A program made the translations under genes and the position numbers. DNA of 64,000 nucleotides from Prolixibacteraceae bacterium (lineage in GTDB: Bacteria > Bacteroidota > Bacteroidia > Bacteroidales > Prolixibacteraceae). Below, one piece after another: positions 25,870 to 34,987 of this stretch (positions within the stretch are counted from its first letter, which is position 1; each line of letters starts with the position of its first letter). The stretch lies in assembly GCA_023229575.1 (NCBI GenBank), contig JALNYZ010000001.1:186001-250000 (forward strand). Reading direction: 5' to 3'. Under the pieces are notes generated by a model, which saw only the letters and a program-made list of their open reading frames with translations, was not told where the DNA came from and searched no databases.

Positions 25870-27504
25870 TTACCAGCCAGGATTTTGTGTCAACTTTGGA
25901 TTCAGTGTTAGTTCCTGTGTAGGTATTGGGTGCAGGTATAGCCTATCATTCCAGACTCTCGTAAAACCTGGGTACAAAACACGGTATTGACCTGTCGCCG
26001 GATCGCGCGCTCCCTGAACAACTTTTATGTTTTCAAGTAATTTCCCTGCTTTCCAACGCACCAAGTCATCCCAACGATAGCCCTCGTCAGCCAGCTCAAT
26101 GCGGCGCTCACGACGGATCTCATTGATAAGCGGCGTCACCGATACTTCCCATTTTGGCCAATTCGGATCAGCAAAGCCTACTGCTATGGATAGATGGGGC
26201 ATTTTTACCCGGTCTCTCAAAAGGTTGAGCGATTTGTCTAAATCTGTTTGAGTGCACTCGTTCAATTCTGCCTTTGCCTCAGCATATTCAAGCAATGTCT
26301 TGGAATAGCGGAAAATGAAATCATCAATAATACCAAAGTCAGCCGTTTCCATGTAACGAATATCAGGGTTGAAACCTTTCAGAATATAGTAACTTGTAAA
26401 GCTACGGAGCGAGGAAAACTCCGGCATTGGCTTATAATACTTTGTTCCATCCTGATATATAGTATACGGACGATCAGAATTGTACACAGATTGTTGCATG
26501 CGGGGATCCCTGTTAATAAATTGATCCCCAAATACTGCATCGCCTTTGTATAAAAGGCTTAGAGAAATAGGCAAACCATCAGAGCAAAGATACGTTTGAA
26601 CAAAATCTTCCGTGTATCCTGCATGTGTCTCATTACTTAGACGAACATGACTTTGTGTACGTAAGGCTTTAATATATCGTTGAACCATGATCCCTTCACT
26701 GTTCCCCTTTAATTCATCCTGAATAAACAGGTTGAAGTAATCCTCCGCAGGCTTACCAGTTGAATAAACGGAGAATAATCCGGAACTCATGATTGTTGAA
26801 GCAGCATCAACAGTTGCCCGAAACATTGGCTCAAAATCTCCGAGGTTACGATATTTTCTGAATGTACCTTCGTACAAACACACCTCTGATTTTAAGGCAA
26901 GCGCTGCATATTTAGTAAGCCGGTCGGCGCCTGATTTTTCAGGCAAATTGGTCACGGCAAAATCCAAGTCTTTTAACATGTTGGTAATCACTGTTTTTCT
27001 AGAATCCCTTGCCCCTAATAATTCTTTTGAATCAATTTGTAAAGTGTGTTCCAGCCATGGCACATCCCCAAAATATTTTACTTTGGCAAAGTAATAGAAC
27101 GCTTTAAAAAAACGTATCTCGGCCTCGTACTGTAACACCAAAACATTTTTTTTCATTGAAGCGATATGGTCAAGGGCATAATTGCAGCTGCGTATTTTAG
27201 CCCAGTCACCTTTCCCCCATCCACCTCCTGTTGCCGGAACATTGGCCTCATTCCAGCTATAGAGAAATCGGCTTGCAGGCCCGTTATTATCAGTTGGGTT
27301 TTCTAATGACCAGGCTGAATTGGTGTTAGGATTTGAAGGTTTTAAATCCGGATAAAATTGATTGGCATACAATGCTAAATCTGCATCAGAGTTCCAGAAA
27401 GTGGCATCATTAATTCGATCTAAAGGAAATTTTTCCAAATAATCGTTATTACATGCTATTGCAGTAAATAACGTTATAATAATTATGACATATACATTTT
27501 TCAT
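25870..27504 (-). CDS. SusD/RagB-family glycan-binding outer-membrane lipoprotein (PUL 2)
   Basis: 544 aa. Lipoprotein signal with Cys18 (LFTAIAC), followed by NNDYLEKFPLDRINDATFW, the classic SusD start (the 'YL...P...I...TFW' pattern). Helical repeats include EAEIRFFKAFYYFAKVKYFGDVP. The C-terminal signature INEIRRERRIELADEGYRWDDLVRW is present. It partners the SusC encoded 18 bp upstream. It is longer than SusD 1 and belongs to a different branch, so the two loci probably bind different glycans. Confidence 0.95.
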   Translation of the reverse strand: MKNVYVIIIITLFTAIACNNDYLEKFPLDRINDATFWNSDADLALYANQFYPDLKPSNPNTNSAWSLENPTDNNGPASRFLYSWNEANVPATGGGWGKGDWAKIRSCNYALDHIASMKKNVLVLQYEAEIRFFKAFYYFAKVKYFGDVPWLEHTLQIDSKELLGARDSRKTVITNMLKDLDFAVTNLPEKSGADRLTKYAALALKSEVCLYEGTFRKYRNLGDFEPMFRATVDAASTIMSSGLFSVYSTGKPAEDYFNLFIQDELKGNSEGIMVQRYIKALRTQSHVRLSNETHAGYTEDFVQTYLCSDGLPISLSLLYKGDAVFGDQFINRDPRMQQSVYNSDRPYTIYQDGTKYYKPMPEFSSLRSFTSYYILKGFNPDIRYMETADFGIIDDFIFRYSKTLLEYAEAKAELNECTQTDLDKSLNLLRDRVKMPHLSIAVGFADPNWPKWEVSVTPLINEIRRERRIELADEGYRWDDLVRWKAGKLLENIKVVQGARDPATGQYRVLYPGFTRVWNDRLYLHPIPTQELTLNPKLTQNPGW

Positions 27505-27522
27505 GTGTGTGTGTTTTAGCAG

Positions 27523-30500
27523 TTAAAAATCAATATTTACGCCCATCGAGAATGACTTGTTTAGAGGATAACTTAATGCGCCACCCACTCCCTGTGAGCC
27601 TACAAAATCAGCCTGTTCCGGGTCAGCAATCTTAATCATATTAGTGACTGTCAGCAAATTATTGCCAGAGAAATAGATTCTTAACCTATCAATCCCCAAT
27701 TTTTTACTCAAATTAACGGGAATTGTATATCCAAATGTTAATTGTTTTAATCTCATGTAGGCAGCATTTTGCAAAAAATGAGTCTGAGTAACAAGTACAT
27801 CAGCGCCTGTATTTAAAAGAGGCCTGGGGAAATAAGCATTAGGATTTTCCGGTGTCCAATAATCTGTAAGCACCTTATTTGGCACTTGCCATTCATCATA
27901 ATAGGGACCAAAGAACAAGACAGGATCCAGCACCGCATCTCTTTTCGCAACACCCTGCAGGAATATCTCTAAATCAAATCCATTCCATGACACATTTGGT
28001 TTGAAGCCAAAACTGTAATGTGCGGCGCTGTTTCCAATAATCTTCCTATCGCCATGATCAGCTAACGTTCCATTTCCGTAGGTAATCTTACCGTCACCAT
28101 TCAGATCCTTAAACCATATATCACCTGCCTGACGTGCCCTACCACTGATTTCAGTCTGGTTTAAGGCTGTTGCTTCTGCATCGGTTTTGAAAAAACCTCC
28201 TGTTTCAAAACCCCAGATTTCACCCATTTTTCTGCCTACATAGTAATCAGAAATAATTCCTGATGGATTACTAAATTTTGTAATTACCGAATTATTGTCA
28301 GATAATATAAATGTAATTCCATATTTTAGTTTATTAATGCTATGGTTCCAGGAAAGTGTAAGATCGAATCCGGTAGTCTTCATATCAGCAGCATTGGACT
28401 GCGGCTCAGCGACAGCTAAAACAGCAGGTAATGTTTGCGACCTGGTAAGCATGTTTTTGGTATCCCGCCTGTAAACATCAAAGGTTCCGGTTAATCTACT
28501 GTCCAGAACTGCAAAATCAATACCTAAATCCCGCTGTGTAACTGTTTCCCATGTCAAAGTCGGGCTTACCAATCCCGGGGCTGTAACGGTCATAGGCAAA
28601 GCTCCATTAATAAGATAACCAACTGTGCCTGAACCAAATGTTGCAATATATGGATAATTACCTGAAACACTCTGATTTCCCAAATTACTATAAGAACCCC
28701 TGAATTTCAATAGATTAATTGAATGTTTCAAGCCTGCAAAGAATCCTTCATTATCGATACGCCATCCCACTGATGCTGAAGGAAAAAATGCAAACCGGTC
28801 TTTACTGGGGAATTTTGATGTACCATCGTAGCGACCATTCAACTCGATCAAATAACGGTTGTCGAAACTGTAATTCAAACGGGAAAATGCACCCCTGATG
28901 GCATATTCCGAGGCTGCATCGGAAACATATTGCTGACCAGAAGCCTGGGACATGAAAGGCATGGTTTCAACTATCAAATTCTCGCGTTTTGCATCGAAAT
29001 AGCTACTGGAAGAATTTTCCTGGTTGAACCCTACCATTGCTTTAAAATAATGCTTCTTGTTAAATGTATTTTCATAATCTGCATAAGCATTAAATGCATA
29101 GTATCTGCCATCGTTACTCCTCCTGGTTACATTACTTGGATTGGTAGCTTTATAATATGTATATATTTGGCCTTTATTGCCATAAACAGGTATTAGTCGC
29201 CGGTAATCTAAATCCCGGGTATTACTTATATTGAACGAATAATCCATGTTAAATGTCATATGTTTAACTGGCGTTAGTTTGACAAGACCTGTCAACCACG
29301 ATTCGCTGTTATCTCTTGTACGGTAGCCGCCTTGTTCCTCAGTTTGAACAACATTAACACCATATCCTCCATCAACTGCATAATTGCCATCAGGAAGATA
29401 AATAGGAGTCATTGGCCATGATTGCAAATGAAAGTTAGTGGCATTTTCATTCCAATTACCATCCCATGCATCTCTGGGTGGATACTTTTTGTTGCTGTTG
29501 TTTATAGCGATCTTTGTCCCTATCCTCAGCCATTTGGCAATATCATAGTTTAAGCTCGTTGAAAAATTATAACGGTTGTACCTCTCCTTAAAATGCTTCG
29601 GGTTACCTTCCTGATTGAAATAACCAAAGGATGTATAATAATCAAATTTGTCCGAACCACCTGATATGCTGGCAGTGTGCTGCTGCATCGGATAACTGTC
29701 TCTTAGCAACTCCCTTGGCCAATTTACATTACCACTAAACTCCCACGCATTTGGATCCCCAAATGGATGTTCAAATACTGAAGGTTTAGATGGATCATTA
29801 AAATGGGCAGTAATAGCCGCCGCGTAATATTGGTCAAACGCGTAATAGGGTGAGCCGCTTTGGCGCATACTGGCCTCATTATAAAAGCCCATCATTTCCA
29901 TTGAATTCATTATTTCAAGTTTGGTAACAGGCATATTAACCGAATAATTCGAAGACAAAGAAATTGTCGGTTTGTCTCTCTTCTTCCCGCTTTTGGTGGT
30001 TACCAAAATTACCCCAAAAGCTGCACGCGCGCCATAGATTGCTGAAGAAGCTCCATCTTTCAACACCGTAACATTGTCTATGTCACTTGGATTAATCATG
30101 TTAATATCCATGGGGACACCGTTTACCAAAATTAAGGGTTCACCACCATTTATTGAAGTAGCGCCGCGGATATTAAATGAGGCCCCTTTACCAAGTGACC
30201 CACTGTTCTGAGTAACATTAAGGTTTGAAACGGTACCCTGGAGACCTTGCCCGAGGTTGGTAATTGGACGGCTTTCCAAAACTTGTGAAGTTACATTTGA
30301 TACCGCGCCTGTCAGGTTTATCTTTTTCTGAGTTCCATAGCCAATAGCAACAACTTCATCAATTCCGATTGTTTCTTCCAGCATTACCAAATTGATAGTG
30401 GTTTTACTTCCAATTGCGATTTCCTGTGATTTCATCCCAACAAACGAAAACACGAGTGTTTTGGCATCGGCAGGCACAGATAATCTGAATTGCCCATCGG

Positions 30501-30987
30501 CATCCGTAATGATCCCTGTATTAGTGCCTTTTACTACAACGGAAACGCCGGGAAGTGTAGCCCCGGATGAGTCTGTAACTTTCCCTGTAATCCTTTTGCC
30601 AGGTTGCTGTTCGCCCATAAAGGCCGGCGCCAATACGATCTTACGGTCAATCACCGTTATCTCAACATCCCTTCCTTCAAAGATATTGTTGAGCACTTCC
30701 GTGATCTTTTGATCTTTAACGTTGATGTTGATCTTCCGATCTACATTGATCAGTTCGTTGTTGTAGATAAAGAAGAATTCGCTCTCGTTTTCAATGGCCT
30801 TGAGCGCCTCCCTAACCGGAACGCTTCGCAAATCAAGCGTTATCCTCGTGTTTTGCGAGTAACTCCCGGTAGCAAATAAGCCTAGCGTTGAGGTAATTAG
30901 TATAAATAGGGTTAGTTTCATAATAAAAAACAGTTGTCTTGGAAAATTCCCTGACAGAACTTCCCTGTCTTTAAATTTTTTTTTCAT
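27523..30987 (-). CDS. SusC/RagA-family TonB-dependent transporter with STN domain (PUL 2)
   Basis: 1154 aa. A polar lead of 22 residues precedes the signal peptide (MKLTLFILITSTLGLFATGSYSQ). The STN domain spans about 48-118, the CarboxypepD_reg-like domain about 128-205 (ITGKVTDSSGATLPGVSVVV), and the TonB-box region DEVVAIGYGT and plug follow (PSDIDNVTVLKDGASSAIYG). The barrel continues to a C-terminal ...MGVNIDF. The carboxypeptidase-like domain is almost identical to that of SusC 1, while the barrel differs. The STN domain fits regulation through FecR 2, although two ATPase genes now lie between fecR 2 and its sigma gene. Confidence 0.95.
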   Translation of the reverse strand: MKKKFKDREVLSGNFPRQLFFIMKLTLFILITSTLGLFATGSYSQNTRITLDLRSVPVREALKAIENESEFFFIYNNELINVDRKININVKDQKITEVLNNIFEGRDVEITVIDRKIVLAPAFMGEQQPGKRITGKVTDSSGATLPGVSVVVKGTNTGIITDADGQFRLSVPADAKTLVFSFVGMKSQEIAIGSKTTINLVMLEETIGIDEVVAIGYGTQKKINLTGAVSNVTSQVLESRPITNLGQGLQGTVSNLNVTQNSGSLGKGASFNIRGATSINGGEPLILVNGVPMDINMINPSDIDNVTVLKDGASSAIYGARAAFGVILVTTKSGKKRDKPTISLSSNYSVNMPVTKLEIMNSMEMMGFYNEASMRQSGSPYYAFDQYYAAAITAHFNDPSKPSVFEHPFGDPNAWEFSGNVNWPRELLRDSYPMQQHTASISGGSDKFDYYTSFGYFNQEGNPKHFKERYNRYNFSTSLNYDIAKWLRIGTKIAINNSNKKYPPRDAWDGNWNENATNFHLQSWPMTPIYLPDGNYAVDGGYGVNVVQTEEQGGYRTRDNSESWLTGLVKLTPVKHMTFNMDYSFNISNTRDLDYRRLIPVYGNKGQIYTYYKATNPSNVTRRSNDGRYYAFNAYADYENTFNKKHYFKAMVGFNQENSSSSYFDAKRENLIVETMPFMSQASGQQYVSDAASEYAIRGAFSRLNYSFDNRYLIELNGRYDGTSKFPSKDRFAFFPSASVGWRIDNEGFFAGLKHSINLLKFRGSYSNLGNQSVSGNYPYIATFGSGTVGYLINGALPMTVTAPGLVSPTLTWETVTQRDLGIDFAVLDSRLTGTFDVYRRDTKNMLTRSQTLPAVLAVAEPQSNAADMKTTGFDLTLSWNHSINKLKYGITFILSDNNSVITKFSNPSGIISDYYVGRKMGEIWGFETGGFFKTDAEATALNQTEISGRARQAGDIWFKDLNGDGKITYGNGTLADHGDRKIIGNSAAHYSFGFKPNVSWNGFDLEIFLQGVAKRDAVLDPVLFFGPYYDEWQVPNKVLTDYWTPENPNAYFPRPLLNTGADVLVTQTHFLQNAAYMRLKQLTFGYTIPVNLSKKLGIDRLRIYFSGNNLLTVTNMIKIADPEQADFVGSQGVGGALSYPLNKSFSMGVNIDF

Positions 30988-30994
30988 AAATTTG
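30987..30994 (+). promoter_or_regulatory. candidate antisense -7 element over the susC 2 start codon
   Basis: TAAATTTG on the plus strand is a full TAnnTTTG match and starts at exactly the same place relative to the susC ATG as the element at 14159. A recognisable -33 box is missing. Confidence 0.45.
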
Positions 30995-30998
30995 ATTG

Positions 30999-31090
30999 AT
31001 TTTTATTAATAAATAATTTTTGTCTGCCTGTTATTCAGGCATTCTGAAAATTCAAACAGGGGAGTGCTTCCAACACTTTCCTGTTTTTTT
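30999..31090 (+). ncRNA. predicted cis-antisense RNA to the susC 2 leader (DonS-like)
   Basis: About 92 nt from just after the candidate -7 element to the end of the terminator; the 5' end is an estimate. It contains a separate hairpin TGCCTG-TTATT-CAGGCA at 31025-31041 before the terminator, the same two-hairpin plan as the candidate at 14171. The RNA would pair with the susC 2 leader. Confidence 0.5.
31055..31090 (+). terminator. plus-strand rho-independent terminator between fecR 2 and susC 2
   Basis: A 12-bp stem (AACAGGGGAGTG with CACTTTCCTGTT), a 7-base loop and a following T-run. Two of the pairs are G-T, so they pair as G-U only in plus-strand RNA; in minus-strand RNA they would be C-A mismatches. 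This fixes the orientation independently of the T-run. Confidence 0.82.
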
Positions 31091-31123
31091 AATTTTACAC
31101 CATAGGCACTCAGATTTTAATGA

Positions 31124-32185
31124 TTAGTTAAGCGTCATTTTTGATTTTATAATGATCTTTCGTTTTGAGAAAGAGTTATCTCCCAGTTTTTTAGCCGGAA
31201 TAACTTTGTATTGCATTTGTGAGGTGAGATTGAGAATACTTAAAACCTGTTCGAGCGGTTCGTCAATAAAGGTCCCCGTGAAGCGGTAGTTTTCTAATTT
31301 TTTGTCGGAAAGTTCAATATCAACATTGTACCAATTTTCAAGTTTATGAATAACCGTATTGATAGGATCATTCGAGAAAACTATCTTTCCATCAGTCCAG
31401 GCAATATACTTGGTTAAATCATTTTCGTTTTTCCATTGTAGTTTGTTTTCGGATTGATTGAAAAACGCGACCTGGTTGGGTTTCATCTCCATCAGGTCAG
31501 AAATTTTATCATTAACCGTATTCTGCAGCAAAATCTTCCCTTCAACTAGGGCAATTGTAGTTACAGAATTTCCGGGATATGCGTCGACATTAAAGGTAGT
31601 TCCCAGCACCTTGACCTGAAGCTTATTAATATCTACTACAAATGGCTGCTCACTATTTTTTGTGACCTTAAAGTTTCCTTCTCCAGACAGATAAACCAGG
31701 CGAGTCTCATAGTTCTTAAATGAAGTGGGAAATTTTAAGGTGCTTCCTGAATTTAGGTTGACCATTGTACCGTCGGGTAATTCTACGCGTGTTTGTGTTC
31801 CATATGCGGCCCTGACTTCCTGATATACAACGGCTTCAGTCTCTCTGTTAACACCCGGCTTTAACAGCAGATTGTAAAAATAGGAAGATATGACTGTAAG
31901 AATCAGCACCGCGGCTATCTGGCGGATTAAGCTCATCCACTTGATCTCTGTTTTATAAATTCCAGCCTTTTGACGGGTAGTCTTGAGTGATTGGGGAAGA
32001 TCGATCTGAGATGGTAATGCCAAGCGATTGGAATGTTTCCAAATCTCCACAAAATCGTTGTAAGTATCGATATTGGCTTTTTCAGCTGTTTTCCAGCTGT
32101 TTAAATGAACAGACTCCTCTTCCGTTAATTGGTCTGTGAATGACTTGGCAATCAGATCGTATATTTCGTCGTTTTCGGGACTCAT
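31124..32185 (-). CDS. FecR-family anti-sigma factor (PUL 2)
   Basis: 353 aa. The cytoplasmic N-domain (about 1-85; ESVHLNSWKTAEKANIDTYNDF) precedes a membrane helix near 88-107 (IRQIAAVLILTVISSYFYNL). The periplasmic FecR domain has YGTQTRVELPDGTMVNLNSG and GEGNFKVTKNSEQPFVV. The DUF4974-type C-domain has NTVIHKLENWYNVDIELSDKKL and YRFTGTF. It should control the ECF factor at 34988-35650, but 2.8 kb with two ATPase genes separate them, while in PUL 1 and PUL 3 the pair is adjacent. Confidence 0.92.
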   Translation of the reverse strand: MSPENDEIYDLIAKSFTDQLTEEESVHLNSWKTAEKANIDTYNDFVEIWKHSNRLALPSQIDLPQSLKTTRQKAGIYKTEIKWMSLIRQIAAVLILTVISSYFYNLLLKPGVNRETEAVVYQEVRAAYGTQTRVELPDGTMVNLNSGSTLKFPTSFKNYETRLVYLSGEGNFKVTKNSEQPFVVDINKLQVKVLGTTFNVDAYPGNSVTTIALVEGKILLQNTVNDKISDLMEMKPNQVAFFNQSENKLQWKNENDLTKYIAWTDGKIVFSNDPINTVIHKLENWYNVDIELSDKKLENYRFTGTFIDEPLEQVLSILNLTSQMQYKVIPAKKLGDNSFSKRKIIIKSKMTLN

Positions 32186-32270
32186 TTATTTGTTCTTTTA
32201 AGGAATGACAAATGAAGTGGGGGTTTACCCTACATGTGAATGCGAAAATTTGAAAATACTTAAAAAAGTG

Positions 32271-32306
32271 AAACCGGGATACGGGGAAACGGAGAAACAG
32301 AGAGGA
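32271..32306. repeat. short purine-rich 8-bp tandem repeat
   Basis: Three degenerate octamers (ATACGGGG, AAACGGAG, AAACAGAG) lie in the 180-bp gap between fecR 2 and the ATPase gene at 32366. No gene or clear promoter is visible in that gap. Confidence 0.4.
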
Positions 32307-32365
32307 TTTTGTGGCTTTGAGTTCCACAACAACAAGATATTAGGGTAATCAGCTAATTCCTAATT

Positions 32366-33559
32366 TTAATACAGAAATCCAAACAACCAAAGTGGGATTT
32401 TCCTTCCATCCGGAAATTCAATATCATCGGCCGCAATAAATGCATTCTCCAAACTTGCAATCTGCTTTGATTTTTTAGATGGCCCACCAACTTCGATAAG
32501 ATACTTTCCGTTAATTAAGAAATCACCTTTTTCTGGATAAGAAACACTGTTTTTAACCAATAACTGATTAAGAATAAATGTTTCACGTAAATTTCCCTTA
32601 TCGGGTTTTTCATTGCTTAAAGCATACATAAGATTTGTATTATTCAGGTATAGTTTATCAGGTTTGTTCAGATAATTAATACCAAATGTATCTTTTGAAA
32701 GCCACTTTACAACCCCTGCCTTTTCAAGGTAGAAGAGAAACTTCAGTAACGTATCACGCGTAGTATCAGCCTGTAAGGCAAGTTTCTCAATGTTTGGTTT
32801 ATAGGGTACAATCCGTGAGAGTACTCCAAGCATTTTTTTAATTTTCATAACTGAGTAATAATCAATTTTGAAAATTGTCGGTAAATCACTTTCCAGAACC
32901 AGGTTAAGGATGTTGGTCAACCTATCGTAATAATTTCTTTCCGACTCAATAAAAAATGGATAATACCCATATTTAAGGTAGTCTTCAAAAAATTTCAAAG
33001 GCTTGATTTTATCAAGTATCTCAGGCACGATCTTTCTACTCTCCAACAATATCTGTTCGAGTGAAAAACTTTGCTGTTTAATCCGGTACTTCAGCTCAAT
33101 GAATTCGCGGAAAGAAAGTCCGGGCAAGTTGTACACCAATGCCCTGCGGCTTAAATCAAAGGCCCCTTTGTAAATATCCAGTGCAGAGGAACTCGTGAAT
33201 ACTATTTTCAGACCGGGCAAATTATCGTAGATATTCTTAAGTTCCCTCGACCAATCAGGATATTTATGAACTTCATCCAGAAAAAGATATTCACCACCTT
33301 TTCTATAAAACTCTTCGGCCAAATAGATCAATGGATTTTCTGCAAAATAAATATCATCCAGACTTGCATAAAGCGCTTCGGCATTAGCAGATAATCTGTT
33401 TTTCATGTATTGAAGCAACAGGGTGGTTTTACCTGCTCCCCTCGCCCCAGAAATCCCGATCATCCTGTCATCCCAGTCTATTTCATCTGTCAAGAAACGA
33501 GTAAAGACTGTGTTGATCCGTTGCAACCTGTTTTCTGCTATTTGTTTAAGCCTGTCCAT
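32366..33559 (-). CDS. AAA-family ATPase with C-terminal DUF4143 domain (first copy)
   Basis: 397 aa, cytoplasmic, with no signal peptide. Walker A GARGAGKTT (38-46), Walker B EYLFLDEVHKYPDW (about 89-102) and sensor-like IVFTSSSALDI agree with the AAA_14 ATPase family. The C-terminal half (LALQADTTRDTLLKFLFYLEKAGVVKWL..., INGKYLIEVGGPSK) is the DUF4143/nuclease-like part. The role of these widespread ATPases is unknown; they are often solitary and mobile in distribution. It lies within a PUL regulatory module where such a gene is not expected, 149 bp after a second, clearly different ATPase of the same class. Confidence 0.85.
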   Translation of the reverse strand: MDRLKQIAENRLQRINTVFTRFLTDEIDWDDRMIGISGARGAGKTTLLLQYMKNRLSANAEALYASLDDIYFAENPLIYLAEEFYRKGGEYLFLDEVHKYPDWSRELKNIYDNLPGLKIVFTSSSALDIYKGAFDLSRRALVYNLPGLSFREFIELKYRIKQQSFSLEQILLESRKIVPEILDKIKPLKFFEDYLKYGYYPFFIESERNYYDRLTNILNLVLESDLPTIFKIDYYSVMKIKKMLGVLSRIVPYKPNIEKLALQADTTRDTLLKFLFYLEKAGVVKWLSKDTFGINYLNKPDKLYLNNTNLMYALSNEKPDKGNLRETFILNQLLVKNSVSYPEKGDFLINGKYLIEVGGPSKKSKQIASLENAFIAADDIEFPDGRKIPLWLFGFLY

Positions 33560-33585
33560 TTCTTAGGTATTTATCGGCAAAATTA

Positions 33586-33617
33586 ATAATAATCGCGAAT
33601 AAACAAGCGATTATTAT
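33586..33617. repeat. inverted repeat between the two ATPase genes
   Basis: Perfect 11-base arms (ATAATAATCGC and GCGATTATTAT) flank 10 bases, 27 bp upstream of the first ATPase start, followed by a second small dyad near 33627-33646 (TTCACTT/AAGTGAA). The place fits an operator or leader hairpin of the downstream ATPase gene. Confidence 0.5.
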
Positions 33618-33708
33618 AATTATTTTCACTTATATACAAGTGAATTTAAATGGCTTTTTCACTTTTTAAAAAGCGATTCAAATAAAAAATGAATAAGCAT
33701 TTCAAATG

Positions 33709-34920
33709 CTATTTTAACAAATACTTATAGGCCGGAGTCACTTCTATTTTACATCCATCTTCGTCAATAAAATCGGAGTTAGCAAAGGTTACAATGGTAG
33801 CTTTGAATTGATTAAAGTATCGCATGGCCTTAAGTAAACCATTCAACTCCCGTTTTAGATTATCAGGGGTCAGTTCGTAACAGACTTGTACTATTTCGGC
33901 AACAGCACCGTGTTTCATCGCTACAAAATCGCATTCACCCTTCTCATCGAAATAGTAAAGTTCGGTATATTTTCGCCGTAAATGTAGAAATATTAGGTTT
34001 TCCAATTTTCGGCCCAAATCTTCAGTTAAAGTATTTGACATCACATCAACCAACCCTAAATCAATGGCATACACCTTCCGGGGATTGATTAATTGTGCTT
34101 TTGTAGAATAACTAAACATGGGTAGAAAAGAGATCAGATACGACAATTCCAGATGTGAAAACCAGTTTAAAATGGTGCTTGTTGCTCCGATTGAAAGCGG
34201 TTGCTTCAGCTTGGTTGCAGTTACGCGATTGCCAATGTTTGAAATAAGGTAGGTTGTCAACCGATGAAGACTTTGTATGTCTTTTATTCCATAGCGTATA
34301 ACAATATCACGAATAAGTACATCATCAAAAAGTGTTGTGAGTTGCTCCTGATCGCCGGTTTTCACGTATTCAGGAAAACCACCCGTATGCATATACGTTT
34401 TTAAACTTTCAACCGATGGGGTTAACGCTTTAAATGTGAGAAATTCGAAGTAAGAAAACGGGAAAAGTTCCTGTGTAATATGACGTCCGGTAAGTCTGGT
34501 TCCCAATTCTTTACTTAGTAACGATGCATTAGATCCGGTGATGATCACCCGACAACCTTCATCCAACTTTTGCCGAACGTACATTTCCCAACCATCAACT
34601 AATTGTAATTCATCGAAAAAAAGCGTGTTTACCCCTTTTTGCGCAATCACATTATCCAGACGGGTAAAATCTGAAAGCGTAAATTCATATAGTTGCGGAG
34701 ATTCAAAGTTAAGATAAAGCATCGTCCCATCCTCCATCCCTTTCATCATCTGCATCAAAAGCGTGCTTTTACCGCAACGTCTGACACCACTGATAATCAA
34801 CGCGTGCGATGACAGGCTTTTCATAGCAGGAACAAGTTCCCGTTTCAGTCCGCTATCCTTTAACAACAAACGCTTTTTTTGCTGCTCTACAACAACAGCT
34901 ATAACGCTTTCTAATATCAT
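33709..34920 (-). CDS. AAA-family ATPase with C-terminal DUF4143 domain (second copy)
   Basis: 403 aa. Walker A GVRRCGKST (45-53), Walker B TLFFDELQLVDGWE, and sensor segment RVIITGSNASLLSKELGTRLTGRH followed by FPFSYFEFL are hallmarks of the AAA_14 group. The DUF4143 domain contains YAIDLGLVDVM, LENLIFLHLRRKYTELYYF and ECDFVAMKHG, the latter matching the PD-(D/E)XK-like core seen in this domain. It is diverged from the neighbour at 32366 along its whole length, so this is not a recent duplication. It begins 68 bp after the ECF sigma gene, a gap filled by a long inverted repeat. Confidence 0.88.
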   Translation of the reverse strand: MILESVIAVVVEQQKKRLLLKDSGLKRELVPAMKSLSSHALIISGVRRCGKSTLLMQMMKGMEDGTMLYLNFESPQLYEFTLSDFTRLDNVIAQKGVNTLFFDELQLVDGWEMYVRQKLDEGCRVIITGSNASLLSKELGTRLTGRHITQELFPFSYFEFLTFKALTPSVESLKTYMHTGGFPEYVKTGDQEQLTTLFDDVLIRDIVIRYGIKDIQSLHRLTTYLISNIGNRVTATKLKQPLSIGATSTILNWFSHLELSYLISFLPMFSYSTKAQLINPRKVYAIDLGLVDVMSNTLTEDLGRKLENLIFLHLRRKYTELYYFDEKGECDFVAMKHGAVAEIVQVCYELTPDNLKRELNGLLKAMRYFNQFKATIVTFANSDFIDEDGCKIEVTPAYKYLLK

Positions 34921-34943
34921 TCTGATTTAATTTGTTTGATTCA

Positions 34944-34986
34944 AAAATACAATATTATTCGACACCATCAAACAATATTGTATTTT
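34944..34986. repeat. AT-rich inverted repeat between sigma 2 and the ATPase genes
   Basis: Arms AAAATACAATATT (34944-34956) and AATATTGTATTTT (34974-34986) pair perfectly over 13 bases. GTTTGAT before and ATCAAAC after extend the pairing with a 3-base bulge. It ends one base before the sigma 2 stop codon. It could be an operator for the ATPase gene or a boundary left by the insertion of the ATPase block. Confidence 0.6.
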
Positions 34987-34987
34987 A

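Noticed and set aside
32366..34986. The ATPase pair as a complete mobile element
   Set aside because: No transposase, integrase, target-site duplication or matching end repeats could be found.
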